Positions 17,429 to 27,441 of a stretch of 64,000 nt of DNA are shown here, one piece after another. The DNA comes from Bacteroidales bacterium. Lineage in GTDB: Bacteria; Bacteroidota; Bacteroidia; Bacteroidales; F082. Location: contig JAFYNJ010000017.1 in the NCBI GenBank assembly GCA_017549805.1, positions 62,001 through 126,000 of the forward strand, given 5' to 3'. The notes beneath the pieces are model-generated. The model ran no database searches. It was not told the origin of the DNA and saw only the letters and a program-made list of their open reading frames with translations. The first letter of the stretch is position 1; each line of letters begins with the position of its first letter. Position numbers and translations under genes: made by a program.

Positions 17429-18433
17429 ATGAAAACAACCATCCAATCCATCATAGTGATCGCAGTCCTGCTGCTTTGCAGTTCTTGCACCAAAATAGTA
17501 TATGAATCCCCCGAAACCATCACCATCAGCGGCAATATTACCGACGAAGACGGACAACCCATTGAAAATGTGAGTATTGACCTAATGTGCATAGCACGCA
17601 TGAACCTGATGGGCTTTTATGTGGGTACAGGCATCGGTACAAAGACGGATGCCAACGGCCACTATTCCATCAAGTTTGACCACAATGACGATTATTCCTA
17701 TCGCCTTGACATTGAAAAGTCGGGATATGAATACGTGCAAGGTTACAGCGTGGACCGATGGATTGCCTCGCAGCAGTACGATGTGGTGATGAGGAAAAAG
17801 GAAGAATACATCGACCTCGGTTTGCCGAGCCGGACCTTGTGGGCCAACTGCAATGTGGGAGCACGCAAGCCTGAGGGTTTGGGCGATTACTTTGCTTGGG
17901 GAGAAATTGAACCCAAATCCACTTACAGTTGGGGGAATTATGTGCACTGCAACGGAGCTGCCGACCAGCTGACCAAATACTGCAACGATCCCGCTTACGG
18001 CTACAACCATTTCACCGACACCCTAACAATGTTGATGATGGCCGACGATGCCGGCTGGTGCAACTTCGATACCAATAAAGGACCGCGCATCCCGACCAAG
18101 GAACAATGGCAGGAACTGTACCAAAACACCACGCACACGTGGACTACCCTCAATGGTGTGGAGGGCGTTCTTTTCGAGGCCAGCAACGGCAACAGCATCT
18201 TCCTGCCCGCTGCCGGAGATCGCATTGGCGATGAACCCAACGCATGGAGCATGGGAATTTATGGCTATTATTGGTTGAATTCAATTGGCAGTAGTCCCAT
18301 TGAGGCGTGGAGCTTCAGCATCAGTTCCGACCTTGACAACATTGCCAACACCATGGTCACCAGTTCCCGGTACTATGGTTATTCCGTCCGTCCAGTGCGC
18401 CCTTACAATTGGCCATGGGGAGTAAAAAACTAA
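17429..18433 (+). CDS. Lipoprotein with carboxypeptidase-regulatory-like domain and FISUMP-type domain
   Basis: 334 residues from the ATG at 17429, chosen because it opens a lipoprotein signal (MKTTIQSIIVIAVLLLCSSC). An upstream in-frame ATG overlaps the previous gene and gives no signal. Residues about 27-110 (ITISGNITDEDGQPIENVSI) are a CarboxypepD_reg-like beta-sandwich. Residues about 130-330 (YIDLGLPSRTLWANCNVGA, WGEIEPKSTYSWGNY, IPTKEQWQEL, YGYSVRPVR) are the Fibrobacter-paralog (FISUMP) domain, frequent in surface lipoproteins of gut Bacteroidales. Ligand unknown. Confidence 0.82.
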   Translation: MKTTIQSIIVIAVLLLCSSCTKIVYESPETITISGNITDEDGQPIENVSIDLMCIARMNLMGFYVGTGIGTKTDANGHYSIKFDHNDDYSYRLDIEKSGYEYVQGYSVDRWIASQQYDVVMRKKEEYIDLGLPSRTLWANCNVGARKPEGLGDYFAWGEIEPKSTYSWGNYVHCNGAADQLTKYCNDPAYGYNHFTDTLTMLMMADDAGWCNFDTNKGPRIPTKEQWQELYQNTTHTWTTLNGVEGVLFEASNGNSIFLPAAGDRIGDEPNAWSMGIYGYYWLNSIGSSPIEAWSFSISSDLDNIANTMVTSSRYYGYSVRPVRPYNWPWGVKN

Positions 18434-18442
18434 AAAGTGATA

Positions 18443-19315
18443 TTATAGAATATTGCAAACCTGCTCCTTGATCTTCTCCAGCTCGTCCTTCATTTTGACG
18501 ACCAATTTCTGGATGTTGACTTCGTTGGCTTTGGAACCAAGTGTGTTAATTTCACGTCCCATCTCTTGACTGATAAAGCCGAGTTTCTTGCCCGCCTGAT
18601 CCTCATCACAACTTTCATTGAAGTAGTTGCAATGCTGACGCAAGCGCACCTTCTCCTCGGTGATGTCAAGCTTTTCGAGATAATAGATCAGTTCTGCTTC
18701 AAAACGGTTTTCATCGTATTGCCCTTCAGTAGTCAGTTCTGAAAGGTTCTTCAAAAGGCGTTGCTTGATGGTATCGTGACGTGATTTCTCGTATGGCTCT
18801 ACTTGGTCGAGCAGTCCGACGATGAGCTCCACACGATGCAACAAATCTTTCTTGAGTGTCTGACCTTCCTGAATTCTGAAGCCATCCACCATGTCCAACG
18901 CTTGGTCGATGGTCTCATTGATCTTGGCCACAAAAGTCTCGTCATAGCTTTGCTCCGGCGCATTGAAGATGCCCGGCATCCTGAAAAGTAATGCGGCCAT
19001 ATCAGAAGAAGGCGCGATACCAAGCTCTTCGGAGATTCCTTGTACTTGACGGAGATAGGACGCTACCACATCGGGATCAATACGATTCATTGAATCCACT
19101 GAAGTGTCGGCGATGGTGATGGTGGCATCGATCTTGCCGCGTTGCAGTTTTGCACCGATACGGTTGCGAAAATCGATTTCGGCAAAACGAAGCTCATTGG
19201 GTAATTTTAAAGCAAGGTCCAATTGCTTGCTATTGAGGGTCCTGATCTCGACGGTGATTCTCTTGGTTTGGTGGAGGGTTTCGGCTATGCCATAGCCAGT
19301 CATGGAACGGATCAT
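18443..19315 (-). CDS. yicC: YicC-family endoribonuclease
   Basis: 290 residues, full length. The family N-terminus MIRSMTGYGIAE is present and the conserved C-terminus GREINTLGSKANEV is intact. YicC proteins are endoribonucleases linked to stress and stationary phase; the E. coli protein acts on small RNAs. Stands alone on the minus strand, divergent from nqrA. Confidence 0.92.
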   Translation of the reverse strand: MIRSMTGYGIAETLHQTKRITVEIRTLNSKQLDLALKLPNELRFAEIDFRNRIGAKLQRGKIDATITIADTSVDSMNRIDPDVVASYLRQVQGISEELGIAPSSDMAALLFRMPGIFNAPEQSYDETFVAKINETIDQALDMVDGFRIQEGQTLKKDLLHRVELIVGLLDQVEPYEKSRHDTIKQRLLKNLSELTTEGQYDENRFEAELIYYLEKLDITEEKVRLRQHCNYFNESCDEDQAGKKLGFISQEMGREINTLGSKANEVNIQKLVVKMKDELEKIKEQVCNIL

Positions 19316-19335
19316 AATGAAGGATCAATTTTTTG

Positions 19336-19343
19336 CAAAAGTA
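19336..19343 (-). promoter_or_regulatory. -7 promoter element of yicC
   Basis: TACTTTTG on the minus strand, about 20 nt before the yicC ATG. Confidence 0.6.
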
Positions 19344-19378
19344 ACAAAAAGATAATAGCTGTGGTGCCAACTATTTAC

Positions 19379-19386
19379 TATTTTTG
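19379..19386 (+). promoter_or_regulatory. -7 promoter element of the nqr operon
   Basis: TATTTTTG only 10 nt before the nqrA ATG at 19397, so the 5' leader would be only a few bases. Confidence 0.65.
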
Positions 19387-19396
19387 CTCCTTGAAT

Positions 19397-20817
<1,421 letters not shown>

Positions 20818-20821
<4 letters not shown>

Positions 20822-22017
20822 ACAAAAAACTAAACCGATTGGCGGAGTGGTTTGAACGCAACGAGCCCAAGGGAAAATGGGTTTGGTTGGGAAGTACCCA
20901 TGAAGCTTTCAAGACCTTTGCCTTCACCCCTAATCGGGTTACCAAAAAAGGATGCCACGTGCGCGATGCGGTCGATCTGAAACGTGCCATGATCACGGTG
21001 GTTTTCGCCTTGATACCCGCCATGCTGTTTGGCATGTGGAACATCGGCTATCAGCATTACCATGTCGTTTCCCCAACGCTCAGCTCTCAGCTCTCAGCTT
21101 TCAGCTTTTTCTGGCATTGCTTCTGGTTCGGCTTCTTAAGGATGTTGCCGCTATTGGCGGTCTCCTATATCGTCGGCTTGACCATCGAGTTTTCCTTTGC
21201 CCAGATTCGTCACCATCAGGTAAACGAAGGTTTCTTGGTCACGGGATTCCTCATACCGATGATCGTGCCCGTCACCACGCCCTTGTGGCAACTTGCCATT
21301 GCGGTGGCCTTCGCCGTCATCATCGGCAAAGAGGCTTTCGGCGGCACGGGGATGAACTTCCTCAATCCCGCCTTAGTAGCTAGGGCATTCCTGTTCTTCA
21401 GCTATCCTACTCGCATGTCGGGCGACAATGTATGGATTGCCGCCGATCTCTGGGGTACCGATGCCATCACAAGTGCCACTCCTTTAGGTTTGCTCTCTCA
21501 CAGCGACGACCTTTCAACTCTCACCTCTCAATTCTCACCTCTCGACATGTTCATCGGCACCATTCCAGGCTCCACTTGCGAGACTTCCGTCATCGCCATC
21601 CTTTTAGGTGCCATCTTATTACTGGTCACAGGCATCGCCAGCTGGCGCATCATGCTTAGCGTGATCCTTGGCGGCGGCCTGATGGGCTTGACTTTTAACC
21701 TTTTCTCAACTCTCAGCTTTCAGCTCCCCTTCTACTACCATTACCTGATGGGCGGCTTTATGTTCGGCGCGGTCTTCATGGCTACCGACCCTGTGACGGC
21801 TGCCCAGACCAATGTCGGCAAGTGGATCTACGGACTGCTCATTGGCATCTTTGCCGTAATGCTCCGCGTGCTCAATCCCGCCTATCCTGAAGGCATGATG
21901 CTCGCCATCCTGCTGATGAACTGCTTCGCGCCGCTCATTGACCATTGCGTGATCGCAAGAAACATCGCCAAACGCAAAAAACGCTTGATCGCTCACCATA
22001 AAGCCACCGTCCAATGA
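20818..22017 (+). CDS. nqrB: Na+-translocating NADH:quinone reductase subunit B
   Basis: 399 residues, integral membrane, with about ten hydrophobic segments. The FMN-attachment region is DAITSATPLGLL (about 218-229), fitting the Dxx[ST]xAT pattern, though with Ser where Gly is usual. GTIPGSTCETSVIAILLGA and KEAFGGTGMNFLNPALVARAF are conserved NqrB/RnfD motifs. Three stretches are heptamer repeats (about 87-96 LSSQLSAF, 232-241 LSTLTSQFSP, 296-303 STLSFQLP), each in a loop or helix edge. Start overlaps nqrA by 4 nt; stop overlaps nqrC by 4 nt. Confidence 0.95.
21077..21104 (+). repeat. Heptamer array, four units, first in nqrB
   Basis: CGCTCAG, CTCTCAG, CTCTCAG, CTTTCAG; 28 nt, in frame. A G-ending variant of the CTCTCAA family. 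Confidence 0.88.
21511..21538 (+). repeat. Heptamer array, four units, second in nqrB
   Basis: CTTTCAA, CTCTCAC, CTCTCAA, TTCTCAC; 28 nt, in frame, a few residues after the putative FMN-binding threonine segment. Confidence 0.88.
21703..21723 (+). repeat. Heptamer array, three units, third in nqrB
   Basis: TTCTCAA, CTCTCAG, CTTTCAG, then CTCCCC; three clear units, in frame, encoding STLSFQL. Confidence 0.75.
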
Positions 22018-22541
22018 AAAGAAACATCAACAGCAACGGCTATATCTTCCTCTACTCGACCATCTTGGTCATGGTAGTGGCAGCATTGCTCACGACGGCG
22101 GCTTTACTGCTCCAGCCTTACCAGCAGCGCAACAAGGAGAACGAAAAACGTACCATGATCCTTTCGGCGGCAGGCGTGACCGAAGGCAAGATCACCTTCC
22201 TTGACGAAGAACTTCCCCTCTATCTCGTCAACGACACCATCAGCGTCATCCCCATGGAAGGAAAAGGACTTTGGGGACCCATCTGGGGCTATATTGCCAT
22301 CGCTCCTGACGGCAAGACCGTCATCGGCGCCATCTTCGACCACAAGTCGGAAACCCCGGGTCTGGGCGGCGAAATCACCAAGGAGAAGTTCAGGAACCAA
22401 TTCAAAGGAAAGCAGATTTCAAGCGACGGATATTATGTCCCTGTCGAGTTTGATGCCATCACGGGTGCCACCAAGACCTCAAACGGCGTGAAAGAGATGA
22501 TTGACAACACAATGAAATTGTACTATTGGCATGAACCTTAA
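22014..22541 (+). CDS. nqrC: Na+-translocating NADH:quinone reductase subunit C
   Basis: 175 residues, shorter than the about 230-260 of proteobacterial NqrC. One N-terminal membrane helix (YIFLYSTILVMVVAALLTTA) and a periplasmic domain ending with the flavinylation motif ITGATKTSNGV (about 149-159), whose second threonine should carry covalent FMN. GLWGPIWGYIAIAPDGKTVI and ETPGLGGEI are conserved. Overlaps nqrB by 4 nt and nqrD by 11 nt. Confidence 0.94.
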   Translation: MKRNINSNGYIFLYSTILVMVVAALLTTAALLLQPYQQRNKENEKRTMILSAAGVTEGKITFLDEELPLYLVNDTISVIPMEGKGLWGPIWGYIAIAPDGKTVIGAIFDHKSETPGLGGEITKEKFRNQFKGKQISSDGYYVPVEFDAITGATKTSNGVKEMIDNTMKLYYWHEP

Positions 22542-23136
22542 GAAACTCATCATTGAGCCCCTGCGTAAAGCGAATCCCGTCACCGTATTGGTGTTGGGCA
22601 TCTGCTCCTGCCTGGCCGTGACCGCCCAGCTGAAGCCGGCTTTGGTGATGGGGGCCTCGGTGACCGTTGTGACAGCTTTCTCCAACCTCATCATCTCACT
22701 GCTACGCAAAGGCATTCCTTCGCGCATCCGCATCATCGTGCAACTGGTGGTGGTGGCCACCTTTGTCATCTTGATCGACCAGTTTTTGAAAGCTTTCGCC
22801 TATGAGGTCAGCAAACAATTATCTGTTTATGTAGGACTCATCATCACCAACTGCATCGTCATGGGACGCTTGGAAGCGTTTGCCATGTCGCACAAGCCTT
22901 GGGAGTCTTTCCTGGATGGCTTGGGCAACGGATTGGGTTACAGTCTCATCCTTGTCATCGTGGCCTTCTTCCGTGAACTCTTCGGCTCAGGAACCCTTCT
23001 TGGCTACCAAGTCATTCCACAATCGTTCTACGAAGCCGGTTACCAAAACAACGGTCTCATGATACTTCCGCCCATGGCCTTGATTGTCATCGGCATCATT
23101 ATATGGATCAACAACAACAAAACCGAGTCGAAATGA
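22531..23136 (+). CDS. nqrD: Na+-translocating NADH:quinone reductase subunit D
   Basis: 201 residues with six membrane helices. Conserved pieces include the N-terminal [17 protein letters not shown] with the cysteine proposed to bind an intramembrane iron-sulfur centre, and [19 protein letters not shown] with the second such cysteine. Pairs with NqrE. Its TGA overlaps the nqrE ATG (ATGA). Confidence 0.95.
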   Translation: MNLKKLIIEPLRKANPVTVLVLGICSCLAVTAQLKPALVMGASVTVVTAFSNLIISLLRKGIPSRIRIIVQLVVVATFVILIDQFLKAFAYEVSKQLSVYVGLIITNCIVMGRLEAFAMSHKPWESFLDGLGNGLGYSLILVIVAFFRELFGSGTLLGYQVIPQSFYEAGYQNNGLMILPPMALIVIGIIIWINNNKTESK

Positions 23137-23747
23137 GCCTTTTCAACCTGTTCGTAAAATCGGTCTTTGTGGACAACATGGTCTTCGCCTATTTCTTAGG
23201 CATGTGTTCCTATTTGGCCGTGTCGAAGACCGTGAAGACGAGTTTCGGGTTGGGCGTGGCGGTCACTTTTGTACTGTTGATCACGGTGCCTGTCAATTAC
23301 TTGGTCAACAAATACCTGTTGGCTCCTGGGGCTTTGGCTTGGATTAGCCCAAGCCTGGCCACGGTCGATCTGAGTTTCTTGAGTTTCATCCTCTTTATTG
23401 CCATCATCGCGGCCATCGTACAGATTTTGGAGATGGTGATTGAGAAGTTCAGTCCCTCGCTCTATTCCGCCTTAGGCATCTTTCTCCCCCTAATTGCTGT
23501 CAACTGTGCCATCTTGGGCTGCTCGCTTTTCATGCAGGAGCGCGGTTTCAGTAATGTCGGCGAGGCAGCCGTGTTCGGATTAGGATCAGGCATCGGCTGG
23601 CTGATAGCCATCGTCGGCATCGCCGCCATCCGCGAAAAGCTTCGCTATTCCCACATCCCGAAAGGACTCCAAGGTGTGGGGATTTCATTCATAATCACCG
23701 GTCTGATGGGAATCGCCTTCATGGCGTTCATGGGCATAAAACTATAA
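23133..23747 (+). CDS. nqrE: Na+-translocating NADH:quinone reductase subunit E
   Basis: 204 residues from the ATG at 23133, inside an ATGA overlap with nqrD; a start ten codons earlier gives a hydrophilic prefix not seen in the family. Six membrane helices. [18 protein letters not shown] and [16 protein letters not shown] carry the two conserved cysteines matching those of NqrD. Integral membrane subunit of the sodium pump. Confidence 0.95.
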   Translation: MSLFNLFVKSVFVDNMVFAYFLGMCSYLAVSKTVKTSFGLGVAVTFVLLITVPVNYLVNKYLLAPGALAWISPSLATVDLSFLSFILFIAIIAAIVQILEMVIEKFSPSLYSALGIFLPLIAVNCAILGCSLFMQERGFSNVGEAAVFGLGSGIGWLIAIVGIAAIREKLRYSHIPKGLQGVGISFIITGLMGIAFMAFMGIKL

Positions 23748-23751
23748 GCGT

Positions 23752-25077
23752 ATGAATCTCTCCACCACCTTGATCGTCAGCATCGCCGTTTTCCTGGGCA
23801 TCGTATTGTTGCTCGTGGCACTGTTGCTTTTTGTCCGCAACAAGCTGATGCCACAAGGCAAGGTGAAGATCACCATCAATGATGAAAAGGAGCTGGAAGT
23901 GCAGCCAGGCAACTCACTGATGGCCACCTTGGCCGACGAGCATGTGTTTTTGCCTTCAGCCTGCGGCGGCAAAGGCAACTGCGGCCAGTGCAAATGCCGT
24001 GTGGTGGAAGGCGGTGGAACCATCTTGCCTACCGAAGTCAGCTTCTTTACCCGCAAGCAGATCCAAGACCATTGGCGCTTGGGTTGTCAGGTGAAGGTCA
24101 AGGAGGATCTGAAGGTTTTGGTGCCGCAGTCAGTGCTCGATGTCAAGGAATATGAATGCACGGTGGTGTCGAACCGTAATGTGGCCACTTTCATCAAGGA
24201 GTTTAAGGTGAAGCTGCCCGAAGGTGCACACATGGACTTCATCCCAGGCTCGTATGCCCAAATCCGCATCCCGAAGTTCAACCTCCGTTATGCCGATTTC
24301 GACAAGGAACTGATTGGAACCGAATACCTTCCAGCATGGGAAAAATTCAAGCTTTTCGACCTGCGATGTGTCAACACCGAGCCGACCATCCGCGCCTATT
24401 CCATGGCCAACTATCCTGCCGAGGGCGATGTGTTTATGCTGACTGTTCGCATAGCAACTCCTCCTTTTAAGAAAACGGAAAACGGAAAACGGAGAACGGA
24501 AAACGAGTCGCCGTTTATGAATGTGAATCCTGGTATTGCTTCATCTTATATTTTCTCACTGAAACCGGGCGACAAAGTCTATATGTCGGGTCCTTTTGGC
24601 GAATTCCACATAAAAGAACACGACAACTCCAAACTCTCAACTTTAAACTCTCAACTCCCCGAGATGATATGGGTGGGCGGCGGTGCTGGCATGGCTCCAT
24701 TGCGTGCTCAAATCATGCATCTGACCCGCACTTTGAATGTCAGGGACCGCGAGATGCACTATTTCTACGGTGCCCGTGCCTTGAACGAAGTCTTCTATTT
24801 GGATGACTTCCGTCAGCTCGAAAAAGACTTCCCGAACTTCCATTTCCACTTGGCCTTGGATCGTCCCGATCCCGCTGCCGATGCGGTAGGCATCCCCTAC
24901 ACGGCTGGCTTCGTGCATCAGGTGATGTTCGATACCTATCTCAAAAATCATCCCGCTCCCGAGGACATCGAGTATTACATGTGCGGTCCCGGTCCGATGA
25001 GTGCAGCAGTGGTCAAGATGCTCGACAACCTCGGCGTAGCGCCTGAGAACATCCTCTACGATGATTTTGGCGGTTAA
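23752..25077 (+). CDS. nqrF: Na+-translocating NADH:quinone reductase subunit F
   Basis: 441 residues, somewhat longer than the usual 405-425. One N-terminal membrane helix, then a ferredoxin domain with CGGKGNCGQCKC and a fourth cysteine in LGCQVKV binding 2Fe-2S. Then come a flavin-binding domain (RAYSMANYP) and an NAD-binding domain (GGGAGMAPLRAQ, YMCGPGPM). NqrF takes electrons from NADH. Two heptamer arrays add residues about 240-252 (KKTENGKRRTENE) and 293-302 ([10 protein letters not shown]), which accounts for the extra length. The stop shares TTAA with the convergent peptidase stop. Confidence 0.96.
   Translation: MNLSTTLIVSIAVFLGIVLLLVALLLFVRNKLMPQGKVKITINDEKELEVQPGNSLMATLADEHVFLPSACGGKGNCGQCKCRVVEGGGTILPTEVSFFTRKQIQDHWRLGCQVKVKEDLKVLVPQSVLDVKEYECTVVSNRNVATFIKEFKVKLPEGAHMDFIPGSYAQIRIPKFNLRYADFDKELIGTEYLPAWEKFKLFDLRCVNTEPTIRAYSMANYPAEGDVFMLTVRIATPPFKKTENGKRRTENESPFMNVNPGIASSYIFSLKPGDKVYMSGPFGEFHIKEHDNSKLSTLNSQLPEMIWVGGGAGMAPLRAQIMHLTRTLNVRDREMHYFYGARALNEVFYLDDFRQLEKDFPNFHFHLALDRPDPAADAVGIPYTAGFVHQVMFDTYLKNHPAPEDIEYYMCGPGPMSAAVVKMLDNLGVAPENILYDDFGG
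24471..24505 (+). repeat. Heptamer array, five GAAAACG-type units, inside nqrF
   Basis: Five 7-bp units: four GAAAACG and one GAGAACG. Different sequence from the CTCTCAA family but same period. In frame in the flavin/NAD domain region. Confidence 0.88.
24627..24654 (+). repeat. Heptamer array, four units, second in nqrF
   Basis: CTCCAAA, CTCTCAA, CTTTAAA, CTCTCAA; 28 nt, in frame, directly before the NAD-binding GGGAGMAP. Confidence 0.88.
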
Positions 25078-26327
25078 TACCGATCCACAAAATCCGTCAC
25101 CAACTTGAAAACGGGTTCATAGCTGTCAAAGACGGCATTCTTGTATGTATCAAAGATAGTATGGTAATACGGGAAAGCATCGCCTTCTTGGTTCTCAAGG
25201 AAGATGCACGGCACATGGCGCACGGCGAAAGGATAATGGTCGCTGTTGGCAGCCAATGCTCCGCGGTTCAGCGACTTGAAATAATGCTTCTCGGCGTTGA
25301 TCCGCTCAAACAACTCATAGCCTCGCATGCCCTCGTCACTTACCTCGCAGTATTGTACAGGATTGTTGTCGCCAATCATATCTAAGTTAAAGAGATATTT
25401 GATTTGCTCCAGCGGAACCAAGGGATTCTTAGCATAGTATTCCGAACCTCTAAGGTTGGCGTCTTCTCCCGAAAACGCAATGAAGTACATGTCGTACTCG
25501 GGTCGGTTTTGGGCATAATAGGCAGCCAGCGTCACAATGGCAGCAGTACCCGAGGCATTGTCATTGGCACCGGCATAATAGACACGCTTGCCAAGGTTGC
25601 CGAGATGATCGTAATGTGCTGTGAACACATAGCAACTGTCATGCTTCTTGCCTTCTACTTTGGCAATCACGTTGAAAAGCTCATAGTCCTTCAAAAACTT
25701 GTTGTCAATATCAGCCCTGACGGTTTTGATGCCTGCGACAGCTTCAGGTGTCATCCAAATAATCGGCTTGTCCACTACACGATGGCCGTATGCCTTATAA
25801 AACTTGATAGGTGAGGTCCAGGTTTGGATGAGTCCGGAATTGGTGCACTCTCCCACCTTTTGCAGACGGGCAAAATCCTTTCCATGCCGATAGGCGAACC
25901 AAAACTCACAAACCACAAGGCAGTTGGCGTACTCGGGTTTAGCCAAGTCTGCATACATCTTTTCGGGATCGAAATTCGTTGTATCCACATGATACACTGG
26001 GAATTCACCATGAACGCCGGGTGAGTATTCGCGCATGGAATAATCCACGCCGGGAGTCAGTTTCTTTCCGTCTGCCCAAAGCTTCATCTTCCCACAAAAA
26101 GTATTGATGTCGATGGTAAATGGCTGACAGATTACCCTATCTACACCAGCTTTGGCAAACTCCCTGGCAAGATACTTTCCCGCCTTGTTGGCACCATCTT
26201 TGGCATACCCACGGCCTTGGTATTTGGAAGAACTCAACTCCTTGACTACCTTTTTGTAATGCGCTATGTCTTGGGCGCTCAGCTGCAGGGCTACAAGCGC
26301 CAGCAATAAGATCAACAGTCTTTTCAT
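25074..26327 (-). CDS. Secreted M28-family zinc aminopeptidase
   Basis: 417 residues with a signal peptide (MKRLLILLLALVALQLSAQD). The M28 zinc site is complete: FTAHYDHLG (His), GANDNASGTA (bridging Asp), FSGEDANLRGSEYY (catalytic Glu and ligand), LFNLDMIGD (Asp) and ANSDHYPF (His). It should remove N-terminal residues from peptides in the periplasm or outside the cell. Convergent with nqrF; the two stop codons interleave in TTAA. Confidence 0.9.
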   Translation of the reverse strand: MKRLLILLLALVALQLSAQDIAHYKKVVKELSSSKYQGRGYAKDGANKAGKYLAREFAKAGVDRVICQPFTIDINTFCGKMKLWADGKKLTPGVDYSMREYSPGVHGEFPVYHVDTTNFDPEKMYADLAKPEYANCLVVCEFWFAYRHGKDFARLQKVGECTNSGLIQTWTSPIKFYKAYGHRVVDKPIIWMTPEAVAGIKTVRADIDNKFLKDYELFNVIAKVEGKKHDSCYVFTAHYDHLGNLGKRVYYAGANDNASGTAAIVTLAAYYAQNRPEYDMYFIAFSGEDANLRGSEYYAKNPLVPLEQIKYLFNLDMIGDNNPVQYCEVSDEGMRGYELFERINAEKHYFKSLNRGALAANSDHYPFAVRHVPCIFLENQEGDAFPYYHTIFDTYKNAVFDSYEPVFKLVTDFVDRY

Positions 26328-26354
26328 GCTTATGAGTGTTTTAGTTCGGCCGTT

Positions 26355-27386
26355 TTATTTTACAATGAATTTAGCTGTTTCAAGGAATTTTTCATCCTTG
26401 ATTTGCAAAACATAGAGTCCCTTTTCCAAATCCGCAACGGAGATGGTCCCATTACAGGAACCCGAAGTCACCTTCTGACCCAAAACATTGAAGATGGCAT
26501 ATTCCACCGTTTCGCAAGGAAGATGGTTGATGTAGAGGACATCGTAAACGGGGTTTGGATATACTTCAAGCGGCTGTTGTTGGGACATCTCATGGACGGA
26601 CATAGGCGCAGTATCGGGAATGATGTTCAAGATAATGCCCTCCACCTTTGTCAGACCATAGAAAAAATTAGGGTCAGGGATGTCATACCAATCATCCAAG
26701 GGGCCGCCATAGCCGATATTGATATGGAACTTGCCATCCTCTTTGCGATAGCCATCCACAACGACATTGTGTCCGACCGTTCCAGCAGGGTTTTCAACAG
26801 CCAGATGGGCAGGATAGCCGTCCTGTAAATTGGATATCAAAATGGCGTACATGGTTGAATCGGGTTCCCGAAACAGCACACAATCCTTAAAGCCAAACCT
26901 TTGATAAGCCTCAAATGCCTGATCCACATAATAAGTGCCGGAACCATAAGAACCCGAGGCTGTATAGACCTGTGTGAGGGCTGTGCCGCAAGCAAAAACC
27001 ACAGCGGCCTTCAACGAGTCGGAAAGTTCCTCGCCACGTTGGAAAAAGGCATCGACGGAATCCAACATCACGTTCAGCTGAGGGAATGAAGGAAACAAAT
27101 AAGTTTCCCAGTCATCATCAATATGGAAATTGCGACCGGCGTAACTTGAATAATAGTCATCGCCATCGTCAAAGCGGGTGTTTTGTGTCGTTCGCAAATA
27201 ATTGATAATCTGCCCCATGGCAATGGCTGGGCATCCAGCATAACTATGGGCGTAATTCTCAAACGGATCGGCCGGACAAAGCATGTTGTAAGGATAACCC
27301 TGTTCCCATTCCGAAGTAAGAAGCGGTTTTTGCGCAAAGCCCGTTAAAGCGCAAAACAAAAACAAAATAGATAGAACTCTTGACAT
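26355..27386 (-). CDS. C10-family cysteine protease with type IX sorting domain
   Basis: 343 residues with a signal peptide (MSRVLSILFLFCALTGFAQ). EWEQGYPYNMLCP and AGCPAIAMGQIINYL are the streptopain/C10 signature with the nucleophile cysteine; VGHNVVVDGYRKEDG gives the catalytic histidine. The last 75 residues (LEVYPNPVYDVLYINHLP to TAKFIVK) are a T9SS C-terminal domain, so it should be exported by type IX secretion and attached or released at the surface. No long propeptide is seen, unlike streptopain. Downstream of it on the minus strand lies the M28 peptidase, 27 nt away. Confidence 0.87.
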   Translation of the reverse strand: MSRVLSILFLFCALTGFAQKPLLTSEWEQGYPYNMLCPADPFENYAHSYAGCPAIAMGQIINYLRTTQNTRFDDGDDYYSSYAGRNFHIDDDWETYLFPSFPQLNVMLDSVDAFFQRGEELSDSLKAAVVFACGTALTQVYTASGSYGSGTYYVDQAFEAYQRFGFKDCVLFREPDSTMYAILISNLQDGYPAHLAVENPAGTVGHNVVVDGYRKEDGKFHINIGYGGPLDDWYDIPDPNFFYGLTKVEGIILNIIPDTAPMSVHEMSQQQPLEVYPNPVYDVLYINHLPCETVEYAIFNVLGQKVTSGSCNGTISVADLEKGLYVLQIKDEKFLETAKFIVK

Positions 27387-27441
27387 TTTATTAAAAATTT
27401 GATTAACCCAGTAAAAGTATGATTTTTTTATGTCTGTTGTA

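Noticed and set aside
19223..19396. 58-codon N-terminal extension of NqrA
   Set aside because: It overlaps yicC on the other strand and lies before the -7 element; the normal NqrA start is at 19397.
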